Assembly: GCA_002422065.1 (NCBI GenBank)
Contig: DITO01000187.1
Coordinates: 1-10,213, forward strand
DNA: 10,213 nt
Reading direction: 5' to 3'
Origin: Erysipelotrichaceae bacterium UBA6182
GTDB taxonomy: Bacteria > Bacillota_I > Bacilli_A > Erysipelotrichales > Erysipelotrichaceae
Positions within the stretch are counted from its first letter, which is position 1, and each line of letters opens with the position of its first letter. The notes beneath the pieces are model-generated. The model ran no database searches. It was not told where the DNA came from and was given only the letters and a program-made list of their open reading frames with translations. Both the position numbers and the translations under genes were made by a program. Below are positions 1 to 6,809 of this stretch, piece by piece.

Positions 1-36
1 TCTTATATGGCTTTGATTACCTATTTTGATACAATT

Positions 37-198
37 ACGCACCCCTAGCAGAAATCACGCACCCTTGAGGGCAAATCACGCACCCCTAACTAGTTTTACG
101 CACCCCTCTTTAAAATGTGGCAAGAAAGAACCATTTTATACAAGGTGAACATCCCTACTTAAAAATGTGAACATCCCTAATAGAGTTTGAACACCTCT
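37..198. repeat. Two families of helically phased direct repeats, candidate transposon-end binding sites
   Basis: Four copies of ACGCACCCCT start at 37, 57 (one mismatch), 78 and 98. Three copies of TGAACATCCCT start at 146, 168 and 188 (the last diverged). All have the same orientation. Spacing inside each family is 20-22 nt, about two helical turns, and the two families share a CA(C/T)CCCT-like core. Arrays of phased direct repeats are known at the ends of IS21, Tn7 and Tn552 type elements, where they bind the transposase. Read on the minus strand, the outermost copy starts TGTTCA at 193, which would suit a TG-starting element end. No transposase gene is in the window, so the element identity is an inference. 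A protein-binding iteron array is the alternative. Confidence 0.6.
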
Positions 199-215
199 AC
201 TTTTAAGACGCTTCA

Positions 216-797
216 TTATTTTTCTAATGCCTTTATTCGCAATTGAAGCTCTTTAATAAAAAGTTGTCCTTCTTTTGTTTGATTATACTGAACATTCAAT
301 AACACTGGTGCTAAGGTTTTTTTTAGAGCTTCAATAACTCTTTCATTTCCCAGTGCTTCAGCAGCTACGCTATCAGCTTGAATTTCCTCTTTTGAAACTT
401 TGCCCTTTAACAACTGCGCAACTCTGTATTCATCATTTGGATTTTGATCTTGCTCATCGCTATATTGAAAGTGTCCGATTTCGTGATAAAGCGCAACAAC
501 ATACTCATCTTTTTCTTGCATTAAATTTATTATGTCATTAATATCACATCTGATTATCCAAGGGCATACTTTTAACCCTTCTTCTTTAAACACTTCCTTC
601 GTACTTTTACACATAAAATGTGGATATGGCAAAGGTGGTAATTTCGCCGAATCCTTATCAACCACTATTGGTATACCAAAGCTTTCGTCATCAGAGTTGG
701 TTACGATACCACAAAGCCATGTGTTGAACAGATAATCCTTCCATTCATCACTCTTTAAAAGATTATAAGAATAATTTTGTATTGTATATTTTAGCAT
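216..797 (-). CDS. ImmA/IrrE-like HEXXH zinc metallopeptidase, stand-alone
   Basis: This is a 193-aa predicted zinc-dependent peptidase. The zinc signature HEIGH lies at residues 105-109, preceded by the hydrophobic run VVALY, and the likely third ligand is E138 in an ExxAD motif (138-142). That layout is typical of the ImmA/IrrE (DUF955-like) family, whose characterised members cleave or control repressors of mobile elements or stress regulons. There is no N-terminal HTH domain, unlike the fused HTH-peptidase forms. There is no signal peptide, so it is probably cytoplasmic. The ATG at 797 follows an AAGGGG-like ribosome binding site, and the gene starts 17 nt after the SymE-like gene stops, so it is the last gene of the operon. 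I infer that it activates or de-represses the operon, perhaps by cutting the first gene's product. The family is fairly certain; the substrate is unknown. Confidence 0.8.
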   Translation of the reverse strand: MLKYTIQNYSYNLLKSDEWKDYLFNTWLCGIVTNSDDESFGIPIVVDKDSAKLPPLPYPHFMCKSTKEVFKEEGLKVCPWIIRCDINDIINLMQEKDEYVVALYHEIGHFQYSDEQDQNPNDEYRVAQLLKGKVSKEEIQADSVAAEALGNERVIEALKKTLAPVLLNVQYNQTKEGQLFIKELQLRIKALEK

Positions 798-814
798 TAT
801 TTTCTCGCCCCTTT

Positions 815-1081
815 TTATAATGAATCGATTAGCTTCGATAGTTTCTTTCTCTGCTCAGGATCTAAATCATTTATTTTATCTACTAACGATTTTGAAGATT
901 TTGATTCTGGTGGAGTTGTTTTAGTTAAAGTGATTTTGTCCACTTCACAAACAACCTCAACATACTCGCCAAAATTAAAACCTGCTTCTTTTAGCCACTG
1001 CCCTTTTAGAATTATTGTTGGTACTTGAGTATAATTTGTTCCACTCATTGATTGTTTATAAATCTTTAGTTTTCTAGCCAT
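815..1081 (-). CDS. SymE-like small protein (putative toxin, AbrB-like fold)
   Basis: This is an 88-aa basic protein. Residues about 19-55 match the SymE family pattern: VPTIILKGQWLKEAGF followed by GEYVEV and a strand ending TLTK. SymE of E. coli is an SOS-induced toxin with an AbrB-like fold, controlled by an antisense RNA and located near restriction genes. Here the core is followed by a Ser/Lys-rich linker and a charged helix (about 63-88) ending in KLSKLIDSL, which is longer than the minimal domain needs. A strong GGAGGTG ribosome binding site lies inside the last codons of the upstream nuclease gene, and only 2 nt separate that stop from this ATG, so translation is probably coupled. I see no convincing antisense promoter over its 5' end, so type I regulation is not supported. 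Its role beside a DUF262 nuclease is inferred to be regulatory or toxic. Confidence 0.75.
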   Translation of the reverse strand: MARKLKIYKQSMSGTNYTQVPTIILKGQWLKEAGFNFGEYVEVVCEVDKITLTKTTPPESKSSKSLVDKINDLDPEQRKKLSKLIDSL

Positions 1082-1083
1082 AA

Positions 1084-2829
1084 TTACACCTCCGCTAATT
1101 CTTCCGTAGTGTTTTGATCATGTATACCAAAGATAGATAAAAGTTCTGATTTAATCAAAGTTCTTCTTTGCTTAAAGAATTCATCAAAATCTGTAAGTTC
1201 AAGCGAAACATCAGATGGATGATATTCAAAGTCATTTCCTTCTTTCACCCAATCTATTAGCGGAGTTTTATTCTTGCTTTCATTTTCAGCACCCTCTAAA
1301 AATTGAAGATTAGGTAATAAGTTTCTTTTTTTCTGCCACTCCTTAACTTTTTCATCTGTTAAACCAAGTGAAGATATAACTTTATTTTCAAATCCTGCAT
1401 ATGGATGACAATGATCTTGATGGAAGGATATTTGACTTAACTTTAAATTTGGATAAAGTAAAGACAAAAGAACAAATGTACTCTGTCCCTTTTCATATGT
1501 ATCAAGCCAATAATCAATGTCACTTTCACCGACAGTAAAAGTTCTACCACCTGTTAAACTAATACTTGCAAATAAATCCAACGAGAAAGGAGTATGCTTA
1601 CAATCAAGATCTTTTAATGCATTTCTAGTAGAATTTAATGCATCATTGCTAGCAACACCAAACAATCTCTTTGCCAATGATACTGACAAGAATTTTCTGG
1701 TTTCCTTCTTTGCATCTTTATCTTTAATCTTTCCACCCTTAAATAAATAGTAAGCAATTGGCATAGTAGCATTATATGATGTTAAATTTTCATGACAAAT
1801 GCCTATTTCAGAAAGCATTGTCGACATTGAATCTAATGCGATATTTATTTTATTCCAATTATTACGTATTTTTTGAATCGTATCTTGAGTCAAAGAATTA
1901 ATTTTTAGATTTGTATTTGCATCAACTAAAACTAAACACAATCTCATTAAATAATCCCTAGAAAATTGGAATCCATCGCCCTTGCTATTCATGGTTGCTA
2001 ATAAGTTCTCAATGTTATCCTTTCCATCTTTCCAACCATCGATTAGAGTTGAGAAAAGTAGATCTGATTTGGAAAGTTTTCTTCCTGTTGAATTCACTCT
2101 GACAAAAATATCTAATGCTTCATCATATGTATTTTCTGCAATGCAATAATAATGTACTAATCCATTACCCGATGAGTCATGTAATCTTTGGAATAATATG
2201 GACAAGTCAGAACGGCATTGCTTTTTGAATTGTTTTTCTATCATAAATTCAAGGAAGCTATCCAAAGAATCATATGCAAGCATTAATTTAACTTTATAAT
2301 AATTACCATTCGCTACTTCGCCATCTGTTAAAAAACAAAATCTCTTTCTAGGAACTTCATCATCTTCCTCTTTTACTGCATAGTAATCTAAATTATAGTA
2401 AAGTTCTTTTGTAACCCATGAATTAGGATTTGAGCGATTATGCCCTCTACCGCCCTTATAATATGTGTATGAACCATATAAGGCTATATTCATTGAAGTT
2501 ATTCTTTGTTGCCCATCAAGGACAATATAGTAATCACATTCGTCAGTTAATACTTCAGATGCCTTCTCATTTTTGGTTTCACCTTTTTTAAACTTACGAA
2601 TAAAATAATATAAATTAGGTTTTTCTTCATTAATTGTTTTTCTATTAGTTTTCCAAAAAATGCATGATCCGATTGGATAATAATCCACAAACGATTCAAA
2701 CAAGTTTTCTATTTCATAAATATCCCACACATATTCTCTTTGAATATCTGGTAAAAGAAGGTTTTTATCTTTAGCATACTTTAGTGCAGTTAATGCACTC
2801 ATATCTTCATATTTGTTTGATGTAGGCAT
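1084..2829 (-). CDS. GmrSD-like DUF262 + DUF1524 nuclease, putative type IV restriction/defence protein
   Basis: This 581-aa protein joins the two domains found in GmrSD-type modification-dependent restriction enzymes. The N-terminal DUF262 (ParB/Srx-like NTPase) domain shows IQREYVW at 29-35, DGQQRITS at 105-112, and the conserved FVRVNSTGRKLSKSDL at 242-257. The C-terminal DUF1524 HNH-type nuclease domain shows HQDHCHP at 470-476 and LLPNLQFLEGAENESKNK at 504-521, which supply the H, N and K positions expected of the His-Me finger. Nothing key looks lost, so it is probably active. GmrSD cleaves phage DNA carrying glucosylated hydroxymethylcytosine; whether this protein targets modified DNA is unknown. 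The ATG at 2829 has AAAGGAG 8 nt upstream and lies 13 nt after the first gene's stop. It is the likely effector of the operon. The sequence is visibly AT-richer than the phage tail genes. Confidence 0.88.
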   Translation of the reverse strand: MPTSNKYEDMSALTALKYAKDKNLLLPDIQREYVWDIYEIENLFESFVDYYPIGSCIFWKTNRKTINEEKPNLYYFIRKFKKGETKNEKASEVLTDECDYYIVLDGQQRITSMNIALYGSYTYYKGGRGHNRSNPNSWVTKELYYNLDYYAVKEEDDEVPRKRFCFLTDGEVANGNYYKVKLMLAYDSLDSFLEFMIEKQFKKQCRSDLSILFQRLHDSSGNGLVHYYCIAENTYDEALDIFVRVNSTGRKLSKSDLLFSTLIDGWKDGKDNIENLLATMNSKGDGFQFSRDYLMRLCLVLVDANTNLKINSLTQDTIQKIRNNWNKINIALDSMSTMLSEIGICHENLTSYNATMPIAYYLFKGGKIKDKDAKKETRKFLSVSLAKRLFGVASNDALNSTRNALKDLDCKHTPFSLDLFASISLTGGRTFTVGESDIDYWLDTYEKGQSTFVLLSLLYPNLKLSQISFHQDHCHPYAGFENKVISSLGLTDEKVKEWQKKRNLLPNLQFLEGAENESKNKTPLIDWVKEGNDFEYHPSDVSLELTDFDEFFKQRRTLIKSELLSIFGIHDQNTTEELAEV

Positions 2830-2842
2830 TGTTCATTCTCCT

Positions 2843-3190
2843 TTAAAAATTCCACTTGATTGTAAATGTTGAAGACTGCCCTGATGGTGTTTCATAGACA
2901 ATTTCCGATTTATCATCCATACATTTTCTCATTGCATTACAAACAAGAGGTAAACGATTTTTTAAGCCCACATCTTTTTGTATATTGCCTGAAGTTAAAA
3001 TAATGTTATTTAAATCTTGTTTCTTTGCTTTTTCAATTTTCCTGTTTATATAATCAATAACCATTTCCGTATATGTACCTCTTGCAGGTTTTTCACCGCT
3101 ATTAGCAAGATTACCTTCTAAAACTGCTACCTTTTCTTCTAAAGTAGCAACTCTTTCAAGTAATTCAAGTATAGTCTTTTCATATTCCAT
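2843..3190 (-). CDS. Small coiled-coil protein with possible winged-helix domain, first gene of defence-like operon
   Basis: I do not recognise a named family with certainty. The 115-aa product has an N-terminal leucine-zipper-like coiled coil (about 5-28, hydrophobic residues at heptad spacing), a short Gly/Pro linker, and a C-terminal domain (about 39-115). In that domain, a helix around TEMVIDYINR, a helix-turn-helix-like GNIQKDVGLKNRLPLVCNAM (69-88) and a final beta hairpin rich in Ser/Thr look like a small winged helix. The start is set at 3190: GGAGG (3200-3204) lies 9 nt upstream, whereas the longer reading from 3223 would translate that ribosome binding site and overlap the -10 element. 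It follows a strong promoter directly. A dimeric DNA-binding regulator or specificity partner of the nuclease is inferred, not shown. Confidence 0.75.
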   Translation of the reverse strand: MEYEKTILELLERVATLEEKVAVLEGNLANSGEKPARGTYTEMVIDYINRKIEKAKKQDLNNIILTSGNIQKDVGLKNRLPLVCNAMRKCMDDKSEIVYETPSGQSSTFTIKWNF

Positions 3191-3207
3191 ATAAAAACGC
3201 CTCCAAT

Positions 3208-3270
3208 AAACGCAATTATACACTAATATATTGCATTTGTCAAATTATGCAATATGCATTTCTTTGCATT
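3208..3270 (-). promoter_or_regulatory. Consensus sigma-70 promoter with clustered TGCA half-sites (putative operator)
   Basis: On the minus strand there is a perfect TTGACA (3238-3243), a 17-nt spacer and a perfect TATAAT (3215-3220), placing transcription start near 3208, just upstream of the ribosome binding site at 3200-3204. Four TGCA cores lie at 3232-3235, 3248-3251, 3255-3258 and 3265-3268. Two of them form an inverted repeat, TTGCAT and ATGCAA, flanking the -35 box, and ATGCAT at 3254-3259 is itself palindromic. A promoter this strong would normally be repressed. The sites look like an operator for a dimeric regulator, possibly the first gene product. Promoter call is strong; operator call is inference. 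Confidence 0.8.
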
Positions 3271-3287
3271 TCTGTAAATAAAACAAT

Positions 3288-3314
3288 AAAAAAAGGACCT
3301 TGAGTCAAGGTCCT
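3288..3314 (-). terminator. Rho-independent terminator of the recombinase operon
   Basis: A perfect 10-bp inverted repeat (arms 3294-3303 and 3305-3314, AGGACCTTGA and its complement) with a single central base on the duplex is followed on the minus strand by seven T residues. In RNA the loop would open to 3-5 nt. It begins 4 nt after the stop codon of the 526-aa recombinase gene, and it insulates the following operon, which has its own promoter. Confidence 0.9.
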
Positions 3315-3318
3315 AATC

Positions 3319-4899
3319 TTACAAAGTTACTTCAGCTCCACTTGTGAACTTAAACGTTATGGTTTTGTCTTTATTAACAATTGCCTTTTCAACCATCAGC
3401 ATCCATACATCATTTGACCATTCAGGTAGGTAGTTATCTGCTTTTTTTATTTCCTCAAGGTATGCCTTCATCTTGATTTCCTGTGCTTGCATGTAGGCTC
3501 TTTTCTCTAGGGCTTTATCTAAGGCATTTTTTTCTGATTCATACTGAGCGGATAACTCTCCATACTTTCTAGCAAATTCAACTTGATCCTGAGCAGTTCT
3601 GGTGTTTTCTTTTATCATCTTGTCTACTAAACCGCTGATAACTTCCATCTTGTTTTGAAGCTCGATAACCTTAGCATCTAGTTCTGAAGTATCCGATAAT
3701 AACTTGATGACTTCATTAACATCCTCTATGATTCTTTGCTTTTGGCTCATCACTTGGTTATAGGCAATTACAAACTTTTCTTTAATCTTCTCTTCAGTTA
3801 TTGCAGGTGTTTGGCACTTCACATGGTTCTTGATGTACTTGCAATTGCATTGATAAACGAATCTCGAATACTTACTTGTTGAATGCCACTTTTTTCTACC
3901 ATAGAATCCACCGCAATCACCACAGATTAGTTTTGAACTGAATATGCTGTTTCCAGAATAAGCAGCACCGATCTGTTCTCTTCTCATTAACTCAGCTTTA
4001 ACTATCTCCCATTCTTCTTTATCGATAATTGCAGGGTGACTGTTCTCTACATAATACTGAGGTAGGTGTCCTCGATTTTTTTCTACTTTATGTTCTAGGT
4101 AATCAGCTGTATAGGTCTTTTGAAGTAAGGCATCACCTTTATACTTTTCATTTCGTAGAATTGAGTTGATGGTGTTTTTGGTCCATTTGCAGGAATTTCC
4201 ACTTGGTGTTGGTATTCCTTTTTCTTTTAGGTATTCAGCGATTCCAGAGCAGGTTTTTCCTTCCCTTAAGAATAGCTGGTATATCTTTCTTACTAGGATT
4301 GCTTCATTCTCAACAACCATAATCTTGCCGTTTTCTTTTGTGTAACCAAGCATATTACTATATGCCCAGCTCACTCGTCCTTCTTTCATTCCCCAGCGTT
4401 TACCCATTGTTACGTTTTGTGAAATGCTTCTGCTTTCTTCTTGTGCCATACTAGCCATAATCGTAAGCAAGAATTCAGTCTTTTCATCAAGCGACCATAG
4501 GTTTTCCTTTTCAAAATATACCTCGATTCCTTTGGTTTTAAGCTTCCGAGTATAAGAAATGGTGTCTAGCGTGTTTCTGGCAAAACGAGATATTGATTTG
4601 GTTATGATAAGGTCAATCTTTCCATCAAGTGCATCCTTAATCATCTCGTTGAAACCGTCTCTCCTTTTGGTGCTTGTTCCAGAAATACCATCATCGGCAT
4701 AGACTTTAACATACTCCCATTCTGGTTTCTTTTGTATGAATTCAGTGTAATGTTTTACCTGAGTTTCGTAACTAGTTGCTTGCTCCTCATCATCTGTTGA
4801 TACACGAGCATAAGCTGCAACTTTTCTTCTGCTTATTTGGCCTAGTGGTGAAAGTGTAACTGGATTGATGGTTGATGGAATAACTCTAACTTTTGCCAT
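3319..4899 (-). CDS. Large serine recombinase, full length with zinc ribbon and coiled coil
   Basis: This 526-aa site-specific recombinase has the resolvase-type catalytic domain at about 26-165. The nucleophile Ser34 sits in YARVST, and the arginine motif KSISRFARNT is at 101-110. A recombinase DNA-binding domain follows (about 185-300), then a zinc ribbon (C326, C329, C351/C353, C362) and a long coiled coil (about 388-485), the element that controls directionality in serine integrases. Size and order are those of a complete large serine recombinase of phages and integrative elements. AAAGGAGG precedes the ATG, which overlaps the stop of the upstream recombinase by one base (TAATG), implying coupled translation. 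It probably integrates and excises the element or prophage it belongs to. It shares only the general family plan with its neighbour, so it is a partner rather than a recent duplicate. Confidence 0.93.
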   Translation of the reverse strand: MAKVRVIPSTINPVTLSPLGQISRRKVAAYARVSTDDEEQATSYETQVKHYTEFIQKKPEWEYVKVYADDGISGTSTKRRDGFNEMIKDALDGKIDLIITKSISRFARNTLDTISYTRKLKTKGIEVYFEKENLWSLDEKTEFLLTIMASMAQEESRSISQNVTMGKRWGMKEGRVSWAYSNMLGYTKENGKIMVVENEAILVRKIYQLFLREGKTCSGIAEYLKEKGIPTPSGNSCKWTKNTINSILRNEKYKGDALLQKTYTADYLEHKVEKNRGHLPQYYVENSHPAIIDKEEWEIVKAELMRREQIGAAYSGNSIFSSKLICGDCGGFYGRKKWHSTSKYSRFVYQCNCKYIKNHVKCQTPAITEEKIKEKFVIAYNQVMSQKQRIIEDVNEVIKLLSDTSELDAKVIELQNKMEVISGLVDKMIKENTRTAQDQVEFARKYGELSAQYESEKNALDKALEKRAYMQAQEIKMKAYLEEIKKADNYLPEWSNDVWMLMVEKAIVNKDKTITFKFTSGAEVTL

Positions 4900-6209
4900 T
4901 AATTTTCCTCCTTTCTAATATTCTTTAATGCATTTATTCTTGCTTTTTCTCTCATTTCAGATGTCCATGATTCACTTCTTGATCGGTCTTTCCAATAAAC
5001 CTCTTGAGTCTTTCCATCTTTTAAATGATAGACTAGTTTGTTTCCATTAAAGGCTTCTATGTAATCAATGCAGTTTTGAACTAACTCATCCGTTACCTCA
5101 TCAATTCCAAGAACCTGCGATGTAACTTCATTCAATATTTCTTCTGGTATGGCCTTAGATGCACATTCGTTTTTTCCCATTGCGTTATATGTATTACACA
5201 ACCATCTTTTACCTTTGCTGCAATTGTTTCTTTCAAATTTAGCACCACAAATTCCGCATCGAATTAAGCTTGTATATCTATTTCTTACAGGCTTGTGTCC
5301 TTTATTGTTAAACAACTCACATCGTTGCTTTCTTAGTTCTTGAGCCATCAGGAAATCTTCAAGTGCAATAATAGGTTCATGATCATCATCAATAACGTAC
5401 ATATCCTTTTCACCTTTATTCCTTTTGGTTTTCTTTGAAAGGTAGTCTTCTCTATAAGTCTTTTGAAGAACCAAGCTGCCAGTGTAGTTATAATTCACTA
5501 TCATATTAAGAATGGTTGACTTGTTCCATGTACAATCTTTTAATGTTCTTATTCCTTCCTTGTTTAGAATGTTGGCAATCATCTGAACTCCACATCCATC
5601 TAGGTACATCTTGAATACTCTTTTTACGAGTTCTGCTTGTTCAGGTATGAGTACTAGTCTTCGATTAACTATCTTGTAGCCATACATATCTTTGCCACCC
5701 CAGAGAATACCTTTTTCATAATCCTTTTTAATTTTCCATTTCATGTTTTCTGAAACTGAGCGTGCTTCTTCCTGTGCAAATGAAGCTAAAAAGGTTAATA
5801 CCATCTCACCTTCAGCACTCAAGGTATGCAAGTTCTGTTCCTCAAAGAATACATCGATTCCTAATGCTTTTAATTCTCTAACTGTCTTTAACATTGTGAA
5901 TGTGTTTCTTGCAAATCTTGATATGGATTTAACTACAATCATATCGACTATGCCAGCCTTACAATCGCTTATGAGCCTTTGAAACTCTTCTCTTGTGTCC
6001 TTTGTTCCAGTCAATGCTTCATCGGCATAAACGCCGGCGAACTCCCAACCTTTGTGCTCTGATATCATCTTGTTGTAATAACTAACCTGAGCAGCTAGGG
6101 AATGAAGCATGGCATCTTTACTAGTTGAAACTCTAGCGTATGCAGCTACTCTAGTTTTCTTTTGTAACTTTGATAACGCATCTATCTTGGTTATCCGTTT
6201 CTGATCCAT
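4899..6209 (-). CDS. Large serine recombinase, shorter paralogue lacking the long coiled coil
   Basis: This 436-aa serine recombinase has catalytic Ser28 in YARVSTS, the arginine motif KSISRFARNT at 94-103, a recombinase domain (about 175-295) and a zinc ribbon (C318, C321, C338, C349). After the zinc ribbon there is no long coiled coil. Instead a short tail carries WKDRSRSESWTSEMREKAR at about 406-424, a tail type I associate with recombinases from tandem clusters in Bacillota. GAAGGAGG precedes the ATG at 6209, which lies inside the upstream small gene (59-nt overlap). Its 3' end overlaps the next recombinase by one base. Two complementary recombinases in tandem recall CcrA/CcrB of SCC elements, where both are needed for some reactions; whether these two act together is inference. 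Confidence 0.93.
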   Translation of the reverse strand: MDQKRITKIDALSKLQKKTRVAAYARVSTSKDAMLHSLAAQVSYYNKMISEHKGWEFAGVYADEALTGTKDTREEFQRLISDCKAGIVDMIVVKSISRFARNTFTMLKTVRELKALGIDVFFEEQNLHTLSAEGEMVLTFLASFAQEEARSVSENMKWKIKKDYEKGILWGGKDMYGYKIVNRRLVLIPEQAELVKRVFKMYLDGCGVQMIANILNKEGIRTLKDCTWNKSTILNMIVNYNYTGSLVLQKTYREDYLSKKTKRNKGEKDMYVIDDDHEPIIALEDFLMAQELRKQRCELFNNKGHKPVRNRYTSLIRCGICGAKFERNNCSKGKRWLCNTYNAMGKNECASKAIPEEILNEVTSQVLGIDEVTDELVQNCIDYIEAFNGNKLVYHLKDGKTQEVYWKDRSRSESWTSEMREKARINALKNIRKEEN

Positions 6210-6423
6210 TTTGGTCCTCCTTCTTTGGTAGTATATATATCACTCTAAAACGATTATTTATCAAGTCATTAGCCCGATAAAGACTATCTTTTTTGATACA
6301 ATATTTACTTGCCAAAACAGACTCAGCTTTTAGGAAATCAGCATCGTTTAATATTCCTTTATTCTTCAATGCAATAATATGTACAAGCGATGAATAGTAC
6401 TGTTCTATATTTTTTGTATTCAT
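6151..6423 (-). CDS. Small SHOCT-like protein of the recombinase operon
   Basis: This is a 90-aa protein of unknown function. Residues about 10-40 (SLVHIIALKNKGILNDADF and following) form two short helices with the 'short C-terminal domain'-like pattern: a Gly at the turn, then an acidic residue and Phe. A basic segment and a polar tail follow. It overlaps the next recombinase by 59 nt in another frame, and its ATG overlaps the stop of the previous gene as ATGA. Such overlaps suggest a conserved, coupled operon. AGAGGT precedes the start. I infer an accessory role for the recombinases, for instance as a directionality or oligomerisation factor, but nothing in the sequence proves it. Confidence 0.7.
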   Translation of the reverse strand: MNTKNIEQYYSSLVHIIALKNKGILNDADFLKAESVLASKYCIKKDSLYRANDLINNRFRVIYILPKKEDQNGSETDNQDRCVIKVTKEN

Positions 6424-6809
6424 TGCTCATTACCTCTTTTCGTCCTGTTTTTTGCAAAGCAGGAGACGCTACAGTAAATTCTTTTGCTGTTTCCATAAGC
6501 TACAAATTCAGAGTTGCAACATGGACATTTGAAGGTATAAAATGCATTTCTTTTTACGTCATCCTTATGAGTATTCCACCAATGCCATCTGCATTTATCA
6601 GAGCAAAACTTCTTCGCCTTTTTACCTTTCATGGATTTAATTTTCAAATTACAGTTTAGACAATTACTCGTCAACTCCTCAACATCATCTGTTTTAATAC
6701 ACGCATATCGAACTGCGCTTGTAGTCATAGACAATTCTTTCGCAATCCTTTTATAGCCATAACCCATTTCTCGTAGTTCATTAATTTTAATTTTCAAATC
6801 GTTAGTCAT
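6420..6809 (-). CDS. HTH and double zinc-ribbon protein, putative regulator of the recombinase operon
   Basis: This 129-aa protein has an N-terminal helix-turn-helix (about 6-37, with GYKRIAKELSMTTSAVRYA) of the kind found in sigma-region-4/recombinase-type DNA-binding segments. Two cysteine knuckle pairs follow: C50/C53 with C69/C73, and C95/C98 with C113/C117, each likely to hold one zinc. The middle is basic and aromatic (RWHWWNTH). It is the first gene of the recombinase operon, with GAAGGAGG upstream of the ATG at 6809, and it ends by an ATGA overlap with the small SHOCT-like gene. It probably binds DNA, either controlling the operon or acting with the recombinases at att sites. Function is inferred from composition and position only. 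Confidence 0.78.
   Translation of the reverse strand: MTNDLKIKINELREMGYGYKRIAKELSMTTSAVRYACIKTDDVEELTSNCLNCNLKIKSMKGKKAKKFCSDKCRWHWWNTHKDDVKRNAFYTFKCPCCNSEFVAYGNSKRIYCSVSCFAKNRTKRGNEQ

Noticed and set aside
1..48. Plus-strand open frame ending TAG at 46-48 as the C-terminus of a transposase
   Set aside because: Only 15 codons are visible and they match no transposase or IstB ending I recognise.
37..198. CRISPR array
   Set aside because: The repeats are only 10-11 nt, diverged, fall into two families and have spacers of about 10 nt; there are no cas genes.
900..1081. Antisense RNA opposing the SymE-like gene, as in symE/symR
   Set aside because: Plus-strand promoter-like matches here are poor (a TTGTCC with no good -10), so no antisense RNA can be called from sequence.
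3191..3223. Longer start for the first defence-operon gene at 3223
   Set aside because: The extension encodes the ribosome binding site GGAGG as protein and begins inside the promoter, downstream of the -35 and at the -10 box; the ATG at 3190 has ideal spacing.
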